Of a stretch of DNA of 64,000 bases, positions 20,758 to 29,369 are shown piece by piece. A program made the translations under genes and the position numbers. Under the pieces are notes generated by a model. The model saw only the letters and a program-made list of their open reading frames with translations, was not told the DNA's origin and made no database searches. The DNA comes from [Zimmermannella] faecalis ATCC 13722 (lineage in GTDB: Bacteria; Actinomycetota; Actinomycetes; Actinomycetales; Microbacteriaceae), in assembly GCF_000381765.1 (NCBI RefSeq), contig NZ_KB907076.1:62001-126000 (forward strand), in the 5' to 3' direction. The first letter of the stretch is position 1. The number at the start of each line of letters is the position of its first letter.

Positions 20758-22116
20758 CTACAGCACCATCGCGCCGATCCAACCCGACGCGAGCAGCGGC
20801 AGGTTGTAGTGCAGGAACGTCGGGATCACCGAGTCGCGAATGTGATCGTGCTGCCCGTCGGCGTTCAGCCCCGCTGTCGGCCCGAGCGTCGAGTCTGACG
20901 CGGGCGAACCGGCATCGCCGAGCGCGCCGGCCGTGCCGATGATCGACACGGTCGCGAGCGGCGAGAACCCGAGCGCGAGGCAGAGCGGCACATAGATCGT
21001 CGTGATGATCGGGAGCGTCGAGAACGACGATCCAATGCCCATCGTCACGATGAGCCCGACGAGCAGCATCGCGAACGCCGCCACCGCGCGGTTGTCGCCG
21101 AACGCCTGCTGCACGACCTCGACCATCGGTGCGACGTCGCCCGTCGCATCCATGACCGCGGCGAACCCCTGCGCCGTGATCATGATGAAGCCAATGAGCG
21201 CCATCATGCGCATGCCCTGCGTGAACACGTCGTCGGCCTCGCGCCACTTCACGGCGCCCGTGAGCAGGAACACCGCGAGCCCGAGCAGCGAGCCGACGAG
21301 CAGCGCGTCGGCCTGCGAGCCGAGCGCCGTCATCGTGAGCTGCGTCGCGAAGCAAGCGACGATCGCGACGATCGACACCGCGACGCGGTACCGCGACGGG
21401 TGCTCCTCCTGCTCGACGTTCGCGCCGAGAATCGGCAGGTCGGCATACTCGCGCGGGCGGCGGTAGCTGAAGCACACGGCAATGACGAGGCCCGCGACCA
21501 TGCCGAGCGCGGGGATGCCCATCGCATCCATGACGTTGATACCCGAGGTGTCGAGCCCAGCCTGCTCGATGTTGCCGAGCAGGATGTCTTCGAGGAAGAT
21601 CTTGCCGAAGCCGAACGGCAGGTACATGTAGGTCGTCACGAGGCCGAACGTGAGCACGCACGCGACGAGGCGGCGGTCGAGGCGCAGGCTGTTCATGACC
21701 CCGAGCAGGGGCGGCACGAGCAGCGGGATGAACGCGATGTGCACCGGAATCAGGTTCTGGCTCATGATCGACATGCACAGCACGCCCGCGAGCATCGCGT
21801 ACTTCGTGATCGTGACGGTGCGGGTCGAGGCGTTCGCACCCTCACCGTCGAGGCGGCGGATGAGCGCGTCGGCGAGTAGGCGCGGCAGGCCGGAGTTCGC
21901 AACCGCCATCGCGAAGGCGCCGAGCAGGGCGTAGCTCAGCGCAATCTTCGCGCCCGCGCCGAGGCCGTCTTGGAACGCGAGCATTGTGCCGTCGAGGCCG
22001 AGCCCGCCGACGAGGCCGCCGACCACGGCGCCAAGAAAGAGGGCAAGCACAACATGCACGCGGGCGAGGGAAAGCACGAGCATGACGGCCACGGCGATGA
22101 CGACAGAATTCACCAC
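20758..22116 (-). CDS. Na+/H+ antiporter family carrier (YuiF-like)
   Basis: A 452-residue polytopic membrane protein with about 11-12 hydrophobic segments. The opening VVIAVAVMLVLSLARVHVVLAL with FLGAVVGGLVGG, then MSQNLIPVHIAFIPLLVPPLL and GAKIALSYALLGAFAMAVA, match the Na_H_antiporter/NhaC-like superfamily group that includes YuiF. Some members transport amino acids such as histidine rather than sodium, so the substrate is open. The start is one of two adjacent GTG codons (22116 or 22113). The promoter region is shared with the divergent CDF exporter. Confidence 0.85.
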   Translation of the reverse strand: MVNSVVIAVAVMLVLSLARVHVVLALFLGAVVGGLVGGLGLDGTMLAFQDGLGAGAKIALSYALLGAFAMAVANSGLPRLLADALIRRLDGEGANASTRTVTITKYAMLAGVLCMSIMSQNLIPVHIAFIPLLVPPLLGVMNSLRLDRRLVACVLTFGLVTTYMYLPFGFGKIFLEDILLGNIEQAGLDTSGINVMDAMGIPALGMVAGLVIAVCFSYRRPREYADLPILGANVEQEEHPSRYRVAVSIVAIVACFATQLTMTALGSQADALLVGSLLGLAVFLLTGAVKWREADDVFTQGMRMMALIGFIMITAQGFAAVMDATGDVAPMVEVVQQAFGDNRAVAAFAMLLVGLIVTMGIGSSFSTLPIITTIYVPLCLALGFSPLATVSIIGTAGALGDAGSPASDSTLGPTAGLNADGQHDHIRDSVIPTFLHYNLPLLASGWIGAMVL

Positions 22117-22210
22117 GACAGCCTACGGGCCCGCAGGGGTCGGTTTCGCCATTCCCAAAACCGACATATGCACGTACGCTTATATAACGAGCTCGACCGG
22201 GAGGTGAAGG

Positions 22211-23149
22211 ATGCACGACCACGCGCACGATCACGCGTCAGCCGCCGACGCGAGCACCGCATCCGGTCGCACCCGCCTGCGCATTGCATTCGGCATCACC
22301 GCGACGATTCTGCTCGCGCAGCTCGTCGGCGCGATTCTCACGAACTCGCTCGCGCTGCTCGTCGACACGGCGCACATGCTCACCGACGCCGCCGGCCTGC
22401 TGCTCGCGCTCATCGCCGCGCAGCTCATGGGCCGGCCCGCCACCACGACCCACACGTGGGGGCTGCGCCGCGCCGAGGTGCTCGCCGCCGCGGCCCAGGC
22501 GCTCGTGCTGCTCGCGGTCGGTGTCTACGCGATCATCACGGGTGTCGCCCGATTCTTCGCCCCGCCCGAGGTGCCCGGCGACAGCCTGCTCGTGTTCGGC
22601 ATCATCGGACTCGCGGGCAACATCGCCTCGATCGCGGTGCTGCTCGGTTCGCGCAACGCGAACCTCAACCTGCGCGCCGCGTTCCTCGAGGTCGTCAATG
22701 ACGCGCTCGGGTCGGTCGCGGTGATCATCAGCGCAATCGTTATTCGCACGACCGGATGGACGCCGATCGACACGCTCGCGGGTCTCCTCATCGCCGCGCT
22801 CATCGTGCCCCGCGCCGTCGTGATTCTGCGCCGCAGCGTGCGCGTCCTCATGGAGGCCGTGCCGGCGGGCCTCGACCTCGACGCGCTGCGCGACCACCTG
22901 CAAGGCAACCCGCACGTCGTGCGCGTGCACGACCTCCACGTCACGACGATCGGCACGGGGCTGCCCGTGCTCACGGCCCACCTCGAGGTGCACGACCGCT
23001 GCCTCGACTCGGCGCACTCGGCGACCGTACTGCGCGACCTGCAGGACTGCGTGCGCGAGCACTTCGAGGTGCGCATCGAACACTGCACGTTCCAGCTCGA
23101 GCCCCACGGATTCGCTGACCGCGGCGCCGTGTGCGACGATCACGTGTAG
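22211..23149 (+). CDS. cation diffusion facilitator metal exporter
   Basis: A 312-residue CDF-family proton-coupled exporter, most like the zinc-exporting ZitB/CzcD group. A His-rich N terminus (HDHAHDHAS) precedes six membrane helices. The first half-site in helix 2 is D52-TA-H55-MLT-D59. In helix 5 the usual His is Glu160, in LEVVNDALGS with Asp164. A cytoplasmic ferredoxin-like domain follows from about residue 205, including HLEVHDRCLDSAHS. GGGAGG precedes the ATG. The upstream AT-rich stretch GCTTATATAACGAG is a candidate promoter element. The Glu substitution may alter metal preference. Confidence 0.93.
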   Translation: MHDHAHDHASAADASTASGRTRLRIAFGITATILLAQLVGAILTNSLALLVDTAHMLTDAAGLLLALIAAQLMGRPATTTHTWGLRRAEVLAAAAQALVLLAVGVYAIITGVARFFAPPEVPGDSLLVFGIIGLAGNIASIAVLLGSRNANLNLRAAFLEVVNDALGSVAVIISAIVIRTTGWTPIDTLAGLLIAALIVPRAVVILRRSVRVLMEAVPAGLDLDALRDHLQGNPHVVRVHDLHVTTIGTGLPVLTAHLEVHDRCLDSAHSATVLRDLQDCVREHFEVRIEHCTFQLEPHGFADRGAVCDDHV

Positions 23150-23168
23150 GCGGTTGCAGTGGGCAAAA

Positions 23169-24083
23169 CTAGCCCTGCCGCTCCCGGCGCCACTTCGCGG
23201 GCGTCGTGCCGTACTCGCGGGCAAACGCGCGAATGAAGGTGTTCACGTCGGCGAACCCGGCGAGGTGCGCGACCGCCTCGACTGAGCGCGCCTGCGTGCC
23301 CGACTCGAGTAGCGCGGCCGCCTCCTGCAGGCGCCGCGTGCGCAGGAATGTCGACATGCGCACGCCCTCGCGCTCGAACAGCTTCTGGGCGTATCGCAGC
23401 GAGACGTGGGCGAGTGCCGCGGCGTCGGCGATCGTGAAGTCGGGGTCGCGGGCGTGCAGCAGCATGGCGCGGCGAACCGCAAGGAAGATCGTGTGGCCGC
23501 TCGTCTGCGCGACCTCGCGCTCGACGGGCCGGGTCGCCGAGCGCAGCAGCTCGACCGCGTTCTGGCCGAGCTCCTCCCGCACCCCGGAGTCGAGCGCCGC
23601 ACCCTGTCGGCTCGCCTCGTCGGCGAGCGTCGTGAGCATCCGCAGCGCAGGGCTGTTCGCGGCGATCGGCCCCGTCGACGGTTCGGGAAGGATGCGATCG
23701 GCCGCCAGCACGGGGCGAGGGAGCACGAGCACGAGCGCCGTCGACGCCTCGGTGAACGTGAGCGAATAGGGCACGTCGGCGCGGTGCAGCGTCGCGCCGC
23801 CGGGCGTGAGTGTGCCCCGGCCGCCGCCCGATGCGACCGTGCAGCACCCCGTACGCTGCATGAGGAACAGCACGTCGTCGCGGCCATCGCGCGCGAGCGC
23901 CGGCGTGCGCACGACGTGCGACCGATCGGTGGCGCCCTGCGTCACCGCGACCCCGCGGCCAAGCTCGACACGGTCGACGCCGCCGTGAAACTCGTCGCCG
24001 GCCGAGTCGATCTCGAACTCGACGAAGGTCTCGGCGATCGTTTCGCGCCACCGCTCGATGTCGGCGACCAGGGTTGCGGTCAT
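23169..24083 (-). CDS. AraC-family transcriptional regulator
   Basis: A 304-residue regulator. Residues 1-190 are an AraC-binding-like N-terminal domain (cupin-type ligand and dimerisation region, with HRADVPYSLTF), and residues about 200-300 form two helix-turn-helix units (IADAAALAHVSLRYAQKLFERE and VEAVAHLAGFADVNTFIRAFAREYGTTP, the second typical of the family). The ATG has AAGGAGG 8 bases upstream. It is transcribed away from the cupin gene across a 254-base gap, so the cupin gene is the likely target. It resembles the other AraC gene at 30989 in layout. Confidence 0.92.
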   Translation of the reverse strand: MTATLVADIERWRETIAETFVEFEIDSAGDEFHGGVDRVELGRGVAVTQGATDRSHVVRTPALARDGRDDVLFLMQRTGCCTVASGGGRGTLTPGGATLHRADVPYSLTFTEASTALVLVLPRPVLAADRILPEPSTGPIAANSPALRMLTTLADEASRQGAALDSGVREELGQNAVELLRSATRPVEREVAQTSGHTIFLAVRRAMLLHARDPDFTIADAAALAHVSLRYAQKLFEREGVRMSTFLRTRRLQEAAALLESGTQARSVEAVAHLAGFADVNTFIRAFAREYGTTPAKWRRERQG

Positions 24084-24337
24084 CGCCCAGCCTCCTTGCC
24101 CAGCGCCATTGCCGTCGTCGCGCGCATCCTCGCGCGTCGTATCCGGTGCACCGAGTATGCCTCGCCCCGCACGACGGCGGATGCGCAGTGCGCGAATCGT
24201 CGATTTGCCGGGCGCGGATCGCGGATTCCGGCGGCAAAGGCGTCCCTAGGCTCGCTTGCCAACCGGGTCGCACATCCGCCGCCCGGCCACGATCAGCGCA
24301 GATCGTTGCACAGATTCATGCAGCAAAGGAGCACCCC

Positions 24338-24748
24338 ATGGCCGACACCACCACCGCGTATCTCCCCGCGATCGCGAACCCTGACAGCCTCGAGTTCGTC
24401 AGCTTCGACTACCCGAAGGCGAAGGGCGAGCCCGGCACGTCGACGTTCGGCGAGATCAGCATCGTGCGCGACACGAGCTACAACGGCAACCTGCTCGTCG
24501 TCGCGTTCTGGCGCGTCGAGCCAGCCGTGTCGCCGCTGTACGACATTCCGCTCGGCGATGAGTCGGGCTACGTCATTCGCGGCTCGGCGACAATCGAGCT
24601 GCTCGACACCGGAGAGACGCTCGAGCTTGCGGCGGGCGATCTCTACACGTTCCGCAAGAACACGCTCACGCGGTGGACGATTCACGAGCCATTCCTGAAG
24701 TTCGTCGTCGTGAACGACGGGCCCGCGGCGATGGGCGAGCCCGCATAG
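24338..24748 (+). CDS. cupin-fold protein
   Basis: A 136-residue single-domain cupin of the EutQ/DUF861-like kind. The beta-barrel motifs read SYNGNLLVVAFWRVEP, then DESGYVIRGSATIELL, then LELAAGDLYTFRKNTLTRWTI. The metal-binding His pair of classical cupins is not present (SGYVIRG where HxHxxxE would be expected), so it may be non-metal. AAAGGA lies upstream of the ATG. The divergent AraC gene may regulate it. Its 254-base upstream region otherwise shows no open frame or clear repeat. The ligand or reaction is unknown. Confidence 0.82.
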   Translation: MADTTTAYLPAIANPDSLEFVSFDYPKAKGEPGTSTFGEISIVRDTSYNGNLLVVAFWRVEPAVSPLYDIPLGDESGYVIRGSATIELLDTGETLELAAGDLYTFRKNTLTRWTIHEPFLKFVVVNDGPAAMGEPA

Positions 24749-24856
24749 GAAGCTCATAGAATTCCCATAGGCGCACACGACGGCAGCCACCTACCTTCGA
24801 GCGGGAAGAGCCCACCCCAACCCTGCGGCCACGAGCCGCATCGAAGGAGTTCCCCC

Positions 24857-25567
24857 ATGGCTGACGCCACACGCAAGCCCATCGGCCGCGGCACGAAGAT
24901 CACCATCTGGGTGGTGAGCGCCCTCGCGGTGATCGCCGTCGCCGGTGCCCTGCTCGCGCCAACCATCTACCGCGCCGTGTTCGGCGGCAGCAGCGATGTC
25001 GCGGCGCCATCGATCTCCGAGACCGCCGAGGCCGGCACCGGCTCCGACGACGTCGCAGGAGAGTGGACCGTCGACAGCGGCTACGCAGGCTACCGCGTCG
25101 ACGAGGTGCTGCAGGGCGAAGACGTCACCGTCGTCGGCCGCACCGAGGAGGTGTCGGGGTCGTTCACGATCGACGGCACGACCCTCTCGGCGGGCACCAT
25201 CGAGGTCGACGTCACGTCGATCGCGACCGACAACTCGAACCGCGACGACTACTTCGCGAACGACGCGATGGAGGCGAGCACGTACCCCACCGCATCCTTC
25301 GAACTCGCCGAGGCGGCCGAGCTGCCCGACGACGTGACGAGCGGTGAGACCGTTTCGGTTGAGGTCACGGGCACGCTGACAATGCACGGCGTCTCGCAAG
25401 AGGTGACGGCCACCCTCGAGGTCGTCGTGAGCGGCGACACCGCACAGATCGTCGGCACCGTGCCCCTGACCTTCGCCGACTACGACGTCGAGGCGCCGAG
25501 CCTCGGGTTCGTCGAGGTCGAGGCGGATGGCCAGCTCGAGTTCAGCCTCGACGTCACGCAGTCGTAG
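24857..25567 (+). CDS. YceI-family protein, membrane-anchored
   Basis: A 236-residue protein with one N-terminal membrane segment (about residues 15-35: ITIWVVSALAVIAVAGALL) and an extracytoplasmic YceI lipocalin-like domain from about residue 65. Family marks are WTVDSGYAGYRVDE, SFTIDGTTLSAGTIEVDV, the segment NRDDYFANDAMEASTYPTA, and TGTLTMHGVSQEVT. YceI domains bind polyisoprenoid or other amphiphiles. AAGGAG precedes the ATG. It lies 108 bases after the cupin gene on the same strand and may be in the same unit or separate. Confidence 0.93.
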   Translation: MADATRKPIGRGTKITIWVVSALAVIAVAGALLAPTIYRAVFGGSSDVAAPSISETAEAGTGSDDVAGEWTVDSGYAGYRVDEVLQGEDVTVVGRTEEVSGSFTIDGTTLSAGTIEVDVTSIATDNSNRDDYFANDAMEASTYPTASFELAEAAELPDDVTSGETVSVEVTGTLTMHGVSQEVTATLEVVVSGDTAQIVGTVPLTFADYDVEAPSLGFVEVEADGQLEFSLDVTQS

Positions 25568-25589
25568 GCACTCCGCCTCCACCCACCCC

Positions 25590-25652
25590 CGCGAACTGAC
25601 GGCAATTTGCAGCATTTCCAGCGGAAATGCTGCAAATTGCCGTCAGTTCGCG
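25590..25652. repeat. 30-bp perfect inverted repeat between yceI and tRNA-Ser
   Basis: Arms of 30 bases, starting CGCGAACTGACGG, match perfectly around an AGC loop. It sits 22 bases after the yceI stop and 11 bases from the 3' end of the convergent tRNA-Ser. The inner half is AT-rich (GCAATTTGCAGCATTTCC). There is no U-tract beyond either arm, so it is not a classical intrinsic terminator. Confidence 0.9.
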
Positions 25653-25663
25653 AAATAGCGGAG

Positions 25664-25748
25664 CGGAGGATGCGGGATTCGAACCCGCGAGGGCTTGCAC
25701 CCAACACGCTTTCCAAGCGTGCGCCATAGGCCACTAGGCGAATCCTCC
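25664..25748 (-). tRNA. tRNA-Ser (GGA)
   Basis: The acceptor strands GGAGGAT and ATCCTCC pair, with discriminator G at 25664. The anticodon stem CACGC/GCGTG holds TTGGAAA, giving anticodon GGA. A long variable arm (TGGGTGCAAGCCCTC) and the T-arm GGTTCGAATCC confirm a class II serine tRNA of 85 bases without encoded CCA. Confidence 0.96.
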
Positions 25749-25816
25749 AGCTGTGCCGGGCGAGCCAGGCACATCGGTCAATCATACAGACTCGCGCGAC
25801 TGCGCGGCGACCGGGA

Positions 25817-26689
25817 TCAGGCGCTGCGACGCCGAAGCAGCACGCCGCCGAGGGCAAGCAGCACTGCGGCGATCGCACCCACAACCACGAAGTTCACAGG
25901 GTTGCCAGTGTCGGCGAGATCGTCGGCGGCGACCTCATCGGTCTGGGTCGCGTACGAGACGTCACCACTCCCCGCAGCATCGTCGGATGCGGTGGTCGGG
26001 CGCGGCGTCGCGCTCGGCTTGAGCGAGGGACGTGGCTGCGACGAGTCACTACCGTTCGCCTGATCGCGCTTTCCGGGCTCAACTGGCACGACCTGCTCGC
26101 CTGGCTGGTCGCCACTGGCGTCGGGTGCCGAGGTCGGCATATCCGGCTCCTGCGGCAGGGGCAGTTCGTTGCCCGGCTCCTCGCGCACGGCGCCGTCGTC
26201 GTTCCCCTGGTCGGGGTCGGGCGCCGGCTGCTGCGTTTCGGTCGGTTCTGGGTCGGGCGTCGGCGAGGGATCCTCGGTCGGAGTCGGTTCCGGCTCATCG
26301 GTGGGCGTGGGCTCGGGCGTCTCGGTCGGCGTCGGCTCAGGCTCACCCGTGGGCGTGGGCTCGGGCGTCGGCGTGTTGCCCTGCGGCGGGGTCGTCGAGC
26401 TCTGGTTCGTCGAGCTCTGCAGGTCGTTCGAGAGGTCGCTGTTCGAGTCGTCGGTCACGGAGATGAGCTGCGCGTCGTCGCCAGACTCGCCCGTGCCAAC
26501 CCAGGGTCCCGCGGCGCCAAGCTCCGCGTCGCCGGATTCGCTAATCGACGGCTCCACGTTCGAGAGCGGCTCACCGTCGACGGTCGCGAAGGCCGGGCCG
26601 CACAGCAGCGCACCAGATAGGAACAGGCCGAGCGCCGCGCCGGTCGCCGTGACGGCGACTGCGGGCATCCTGCGCTTCGAGGCGTTCAT
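25817..26689 (-). CDS. LAxTG (class E sortase-type) surface protein, Pro/Thr-rich
   Basis: A 290-residue secreted protein. The signal peptide spans about residues 1-35 (cleavage likely after GPAFA). A long unstructured stalk follows, built of PTPEP/PTPTDEPEP-type repeats (about residues 100-160). It ends with LADTG at residue 258, a hydrophobic helix and RRRSA, which is the cell-wall sorting signal of the LAxTG type used by class E sortases in high-GC actinobacteria. No folded domain is recognisable, so it may be a spacer or adhesin-like stalk. It lies 242 bases downstream of a second LAxTG gene on the same strand. No sortase gene is in the window. Confidence 0.85.
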   Translation of the reverse strand: MNASKRRMPAVAVTATGAALGLFLSGALLCGPAFATVDGEPLSNVEPSISESGDAELGAAGPWVGTGESGDDAQLISVTDDSNSDLSNDLQSSTNQSSTTPPQGNTPTPEPTPTGEPEPTPTETPEPTPTDEPEPTPTEDPSPTPDPEPTETQQPAPDPDQGNDDGAVREEPGNELPLPQEPDMPTSAPDASGDQPGEQVVPVEPGKRDQANGSDSSQPRPSLKPSATPRPTTASDDAAGSGDVSYATQTDEVAADDLADTGNPVNFVVVGAIAAVLLALGGVLLRRRSA

Positions 26690-26850
26690 GCTGTTCCATT
26701 CCCGAATTCTCGGTTGTGCAAAGTTATCTAATTGAGATGTTAGTCGGAGTTGGCGGTTTGCACAGTGATCTGTGCGCTGTCATGCAAATATCCACCCGCC
26801 GAAGGAGCTCCGGGGTCGTCCGCAGGTATACCGCTTCCAGGTACGAAAAT

Positions 26851-26880
26851 GCGGGCCGAGGGATCACTCCCCCGGCCCGC
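26851..26880 (-). terminator. intrinsic terminator of the second LAxTG gene
   Basis: Read on the minus strand, GCGGGCCG pairs with CGGCCCGC around a GGGAGTGATCCC centre and is followed by ATTTTCG. It lies 50 bases after the stop of the LAxTG gene at 26932-28071. It separates the two surface-protein genes into distinct units. Confidence 0.8.
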
Positions 26881-26931
26881 ACTCTCAAGCTACGACACCG
26901 GATATTCCGGCGGTCGCGCCATCGTCAGGAC

Positions 26932-28071
26932 TTAGGCCTGGCGGCGGCGAACAACCATCATCGTGGCGCCAGCGGCGACGAGCACAAGGCCGCCCGCGAG
27001 CGAGCCGAGCAGCGCAGCGTCGTCAGCACCGGTCACGGCGAGGGCGTCGTCGTTGCCCTTGTTGCCGTTGTCGTTGCCAGCGTCATCGTTGTTGTCGTCG
27101 GTGGCGGGGATGCTCTCCGAGGCGTCGGCCACGACGGTGAACGTCACGGTCGCGCTCACGTCACCCTGCACGGCGGTGATGGTGTAGTCACCGACGGGGA
27201 GGGTGCCGCTGTCGACGATGGGCTCGCCCGGGTCGCGCTCACCGTTGCCGTTGGTGTCTTCGTAGGTCTGGTACTCAACCGAGCTGGCAAAGCGGCCGTC
27301 CTCGTCAACCACGACGTCGAGCTCGGGATCGCCGACGGGCGAGAGCTGCACGGTCGCGCCCGAGGCGTCGGTGATCGTGATCAGGATGTCCTGGCCGGGG
27401 ATCCAGTTCGCGCCGCCGTAAACGACACCACCGCGGGTCTCGCTCTCGGTGTAGGTCTCCTGCTCGGTGACGAGCGCGGGAGCCTCGACCTCTTCGGTCT
27501 CGCTCGGGGTGGGCGACTGGGTCGCCGTCTCGGTCGGAGCCGTGGTCTCGGTGGGCTCAGGCGTCTCGGTCGGCTCCGGGCTCTCCGTGGGCTTGGTCGG
27601 CTCCGGGGTCTCGGTCTCTTCGGGAGCGCCAACCGTGAAGTTCACGGTCACGACGTTGTCGCCCTCGGTGACCGTCAGGGTGTAGTCGCCGTCAGCGAAT
27701 GCGCTGAAGTCGCTCCACTCGATCTCGCCAGCAGCGGTGCCGTCTTCTTCGACGACGTACTCGTTGCCGCCGGTCGGGGGCACATCGCCGTCAAACTCGG
27801 GCGAGGTCATCTGCACCGTGTAGGCGGCGCCAGGCGTGAGGCCGGCGACGGTCCACGGGAGGGTCTTGATGCCCGACTCGAGGTTCGCACCCTCGGTGGG
27901 GTCGACGAAGGCCGCAGCGGCCGTGGTCTCGGCCGGAGTGGTCTCGGCGGGAGCCGACTCGGTCGGCGTGGTGGTTGCGGCGAATGCCGGCGTCGCGATC
28001 GCGAACACGCCACCCGCGGTGAGCGCGGCGGCAGCGGCAGTGGCAGCAATGCGCTTGGTGAAAGCAGTCAT
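26932..28071 (-). CDS. LAxTG surface protein with Ig-like/beta-rich segments
   Basis: A 379-residue secreted protein. The signal peptide MTAFTKRIAATAAAAALTAG continues to about residue 31 (after TPAFA). Two beta-rich segments are separated by a TE/P-rich linker of PEPTKPTESPEPTETPEP type (about residues 150-190): the first includes GDYTLTVTEGDNVVTVNFTV, and the second includes GDYTITAVQGDVSATVTFTV with a Ca-binding-like DTNGNGERDPGE loop. The C terminus has LAVTG at residue 344, a hydrophobic helix and RRRQA, an LAxTG sorting signal. The ATG at 28071 is chosen because the signal peptide begins there. It is probably wall-anchored; the ligand is unknown. Confidence 0.87.
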   Translation of the reverse strand: MTAFTKRIAATAAAAALTAGGVFAIATPAFAATTTPTESAPAETTPAETTAAAAFVDPTEGANLESGIKTLPWTVAGLTPGAAYTVQMTSPEFDGDVPPTGGNEYVVEEDGTAAGEIEWSDFSAFADGDYTLTVTEGDNVVTVNFTVGAPEETETPEPTKPTESPEPTETPEPTETTAPTETATQSPTPSETEEVEAPALVTEQETYTESETRGGVVYGGANWIPGQDILITITDASGATVQLSPVGDPELDVVVDEDGRFASSVEYQTYEDTNGNGERDPGEPIVDSGTLPVGDYTITAVQGDVSATVTFTVVADASESIPATDDNNDDAGNDNGNKGNDDALAVTGADDAALLGSLAGGLVLVAAGATMMVVRRRQA

Positions 28072-28326
28072 CGTTGTCTCTTCTCGTTGAATAAGCGGTG
28101 TCGTTGCGCAGATTCTCAGGATTCCCCAACCCTGCACGTCGTCCACACTTTCACAGGGAGCACTCAGATGCAACGGTTTTGTAACAGAAAAGTCACCATC
28201 TGCACCTACGGGATGACCTTGCTTGATGTATATGCATGCATCCCGCCCGTCCGCTGCCGCGCATCCGCCCCTGCTGGCCAGCACATCCGCCCCTGCCCCG
28301 CGAACCACACCGCGCGGAAACGACCA
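28072..28326. other. upstream region of the LAxTG surface-protein gene
   Basis: This non-coding stretch is less GC-rich than its surroundings and carries the promoter of the minus-strand surface-protein gene. I see ATGTATATGCATGCAT and a GTAACAGAAAAGTCAC element (two GTnAC half-sites about 11 bases apart, at roughly 28183-28198), which resembles direct-repeat response-regulator sites but is unproven. No gene or RNA fold was recognised. Confidence 0.4.
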
Positions 28327-28356
28327 ACGCGGGCCGAGACGAATCTCGGCCCGCGT
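28327..28356 (-). terminator. hairpin downstream of rplL
   Basis: Perfect 13-bp arms ACGCGGGCCGAGA and TCTCGGCCCGCGT surround the loop CGAA, 55 bases after the rplL stop. It is the natural end of the rplJL operon, although no long U-tract follows. Confidence 0.75.
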
Positions 28357-28411
28357 CGGGCTGCTGACACGAAGTCAGCGAAGCACTTCGAGCTGCTGAC
28401 GCAGCGCGAAA

Positions 28412-28801
28412 CTACTTGAGGGTGACGGTGGCGCCGGCGGCCTCGAGGGCCTCCTTGGCCTTCTCGGCGTCTTCCTTGCTCGCGCCCTCGAGGACGGGCT
28501 TCGGAGCGCCGTCGACGAGCGCCTTCGCGTCGCCAAGGCCGAGCGAGGTAAGACCACGCACCTCCTTGATGACCTGGATCTTCTTGTCGCCAGCAGCCTC
28601 GAGGATGACGTCGAACTCCGACTTCTCCTCCTCGGCGGGGGCGTCGCCACCGGCAGCCGGGGCGCCAGCGGCGGCAACGGCGACGGGGGCAGCAGCGGTG
28701 ACGTCGAAGGTCTCCTCGAAGAGCTTGACGAAGTCGCTGAGCTCGATGAGGGTGAGCTCCTTGAACTGCTCGATGAGCTCTTCAGCGGTGAGCTTAGCCA
28801 T
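28412..28801 (-). CDS. rplL: 50S ribosomal protein L7/L12
   Basis: A 129-residue stalk protein that recruits translational GTPases. It has the N-terminal dimerisation helices ([20 protein letters not shown]), an Ala/Gly/Pro hinge (about residues 38-60), and the conserved C-terminal domain with [30 protein letters not shown] and [19 protein letters not shown]. It follows rplJ after 45 bases in the usual operon. The length is normal. Confidence 0.99.
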   Translation of the reverse strand: MAKLTAEELIEQFKELTLIELSDFVKLFEETFDVTAAAPVAVAAAGAPAAGGDAPAEEEKSEFDVILEAAGDKKIQVIKEVRGLTSLGLGDAKALVDGAPKPVLEGASKEDAEKAKEALEAAGATVTLK

Positions 28802-28846
28802 GGGGTTTCTCCTTAGTTGTGATCTTGCCGCGATGTCCGGGATGGA

Positions 28847-29365
28847 CTATTCCGCGGTCTCTTCCTGCTTTGCGCGCAGTGCGTCGACGGTACGAACCGC
28901 CTTCGACGCGGGCGCGGTGAACATGTACGCGGCACCGAACAGCGAGGCCTTGAACGCGCCGGCAAGCTTGCCGAGCAGCGTTTCGCGGGACTCGAGGTCG
29001 GCGAGCTTGTTGACCTCTTCCGGGCTGAGCGGCTTACCGTCGAAGTAGCCGCCCTTAATCACCAGGAGAGGGTTGTCCTTGGCAAAGTTGCGCAGTGCCT
29101 TCGCGGCGTCAACGACCTCGCCCGTCACGAACGCAATAGCGGTCGGACCGGTGAAGTAGTCGTCGAGCCCCTCGATACCGGCCTTGTTGGCCGCAATCTT
29201 GGCGAGCGTGTTCTTTGCCACGGCGTAGTTTGCGTTCTCACCGAGCGAACGGCGCAGATCCTTGAGCTGCGCAACGGTGAGACCGCGGTACTCAGTCAGC
29301 ACGACGGCGCTCGAGCCCTGGAATCGCTCCACGAGCTCGGCGACGGTTGCGTCCTTGGTCGCCAT
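28847..29365 (-). CDS. rplJ: 50S ribosomal protein L10
   Basis: A 172-residue protein forming the base of the L7/L12 stalk. Conserved parts are [46 protein letters not shown] and TGPTAIAFV, with a C-terminal helix that binds L12 dimers. The ATG at 29365 starts the conserved MATKDATV; upstream in-frame codons lie in the leader. It heads rplJL behind an attenuator leader. In many actinobacteria rplJL closely follows rplKA, but here rplA lies about 9 kb upstream. Confidence 0.99.
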   Translation of the reverse strand: MATKDATVAELVERFQGSSAVVLTEYRGLTVAQLKDLRRSLGENANYAVAKNTLAKIAANKAGIEGLDDYFTGPTAIAFVTGEVVDAAKALRNFAKDNPLLVIKGGYFDGKPLSPEEVNKLADLESRETLLGKLAGAFKASLFGAAYMFTAPASKAVRTVDALRAKQEETAE

Positions 29366-29369
29366 GGTT

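Noticed and set aside
26760-26775. GCACAGTGATCTGTGC as a CRP/GlxR-type site
   Set aside because: It is palindromic and in the upstream region of a surface-protein gene, but the arms are CACAG/CTGTG rather than TGTGA/TCACA, so I do not assign a regulator.
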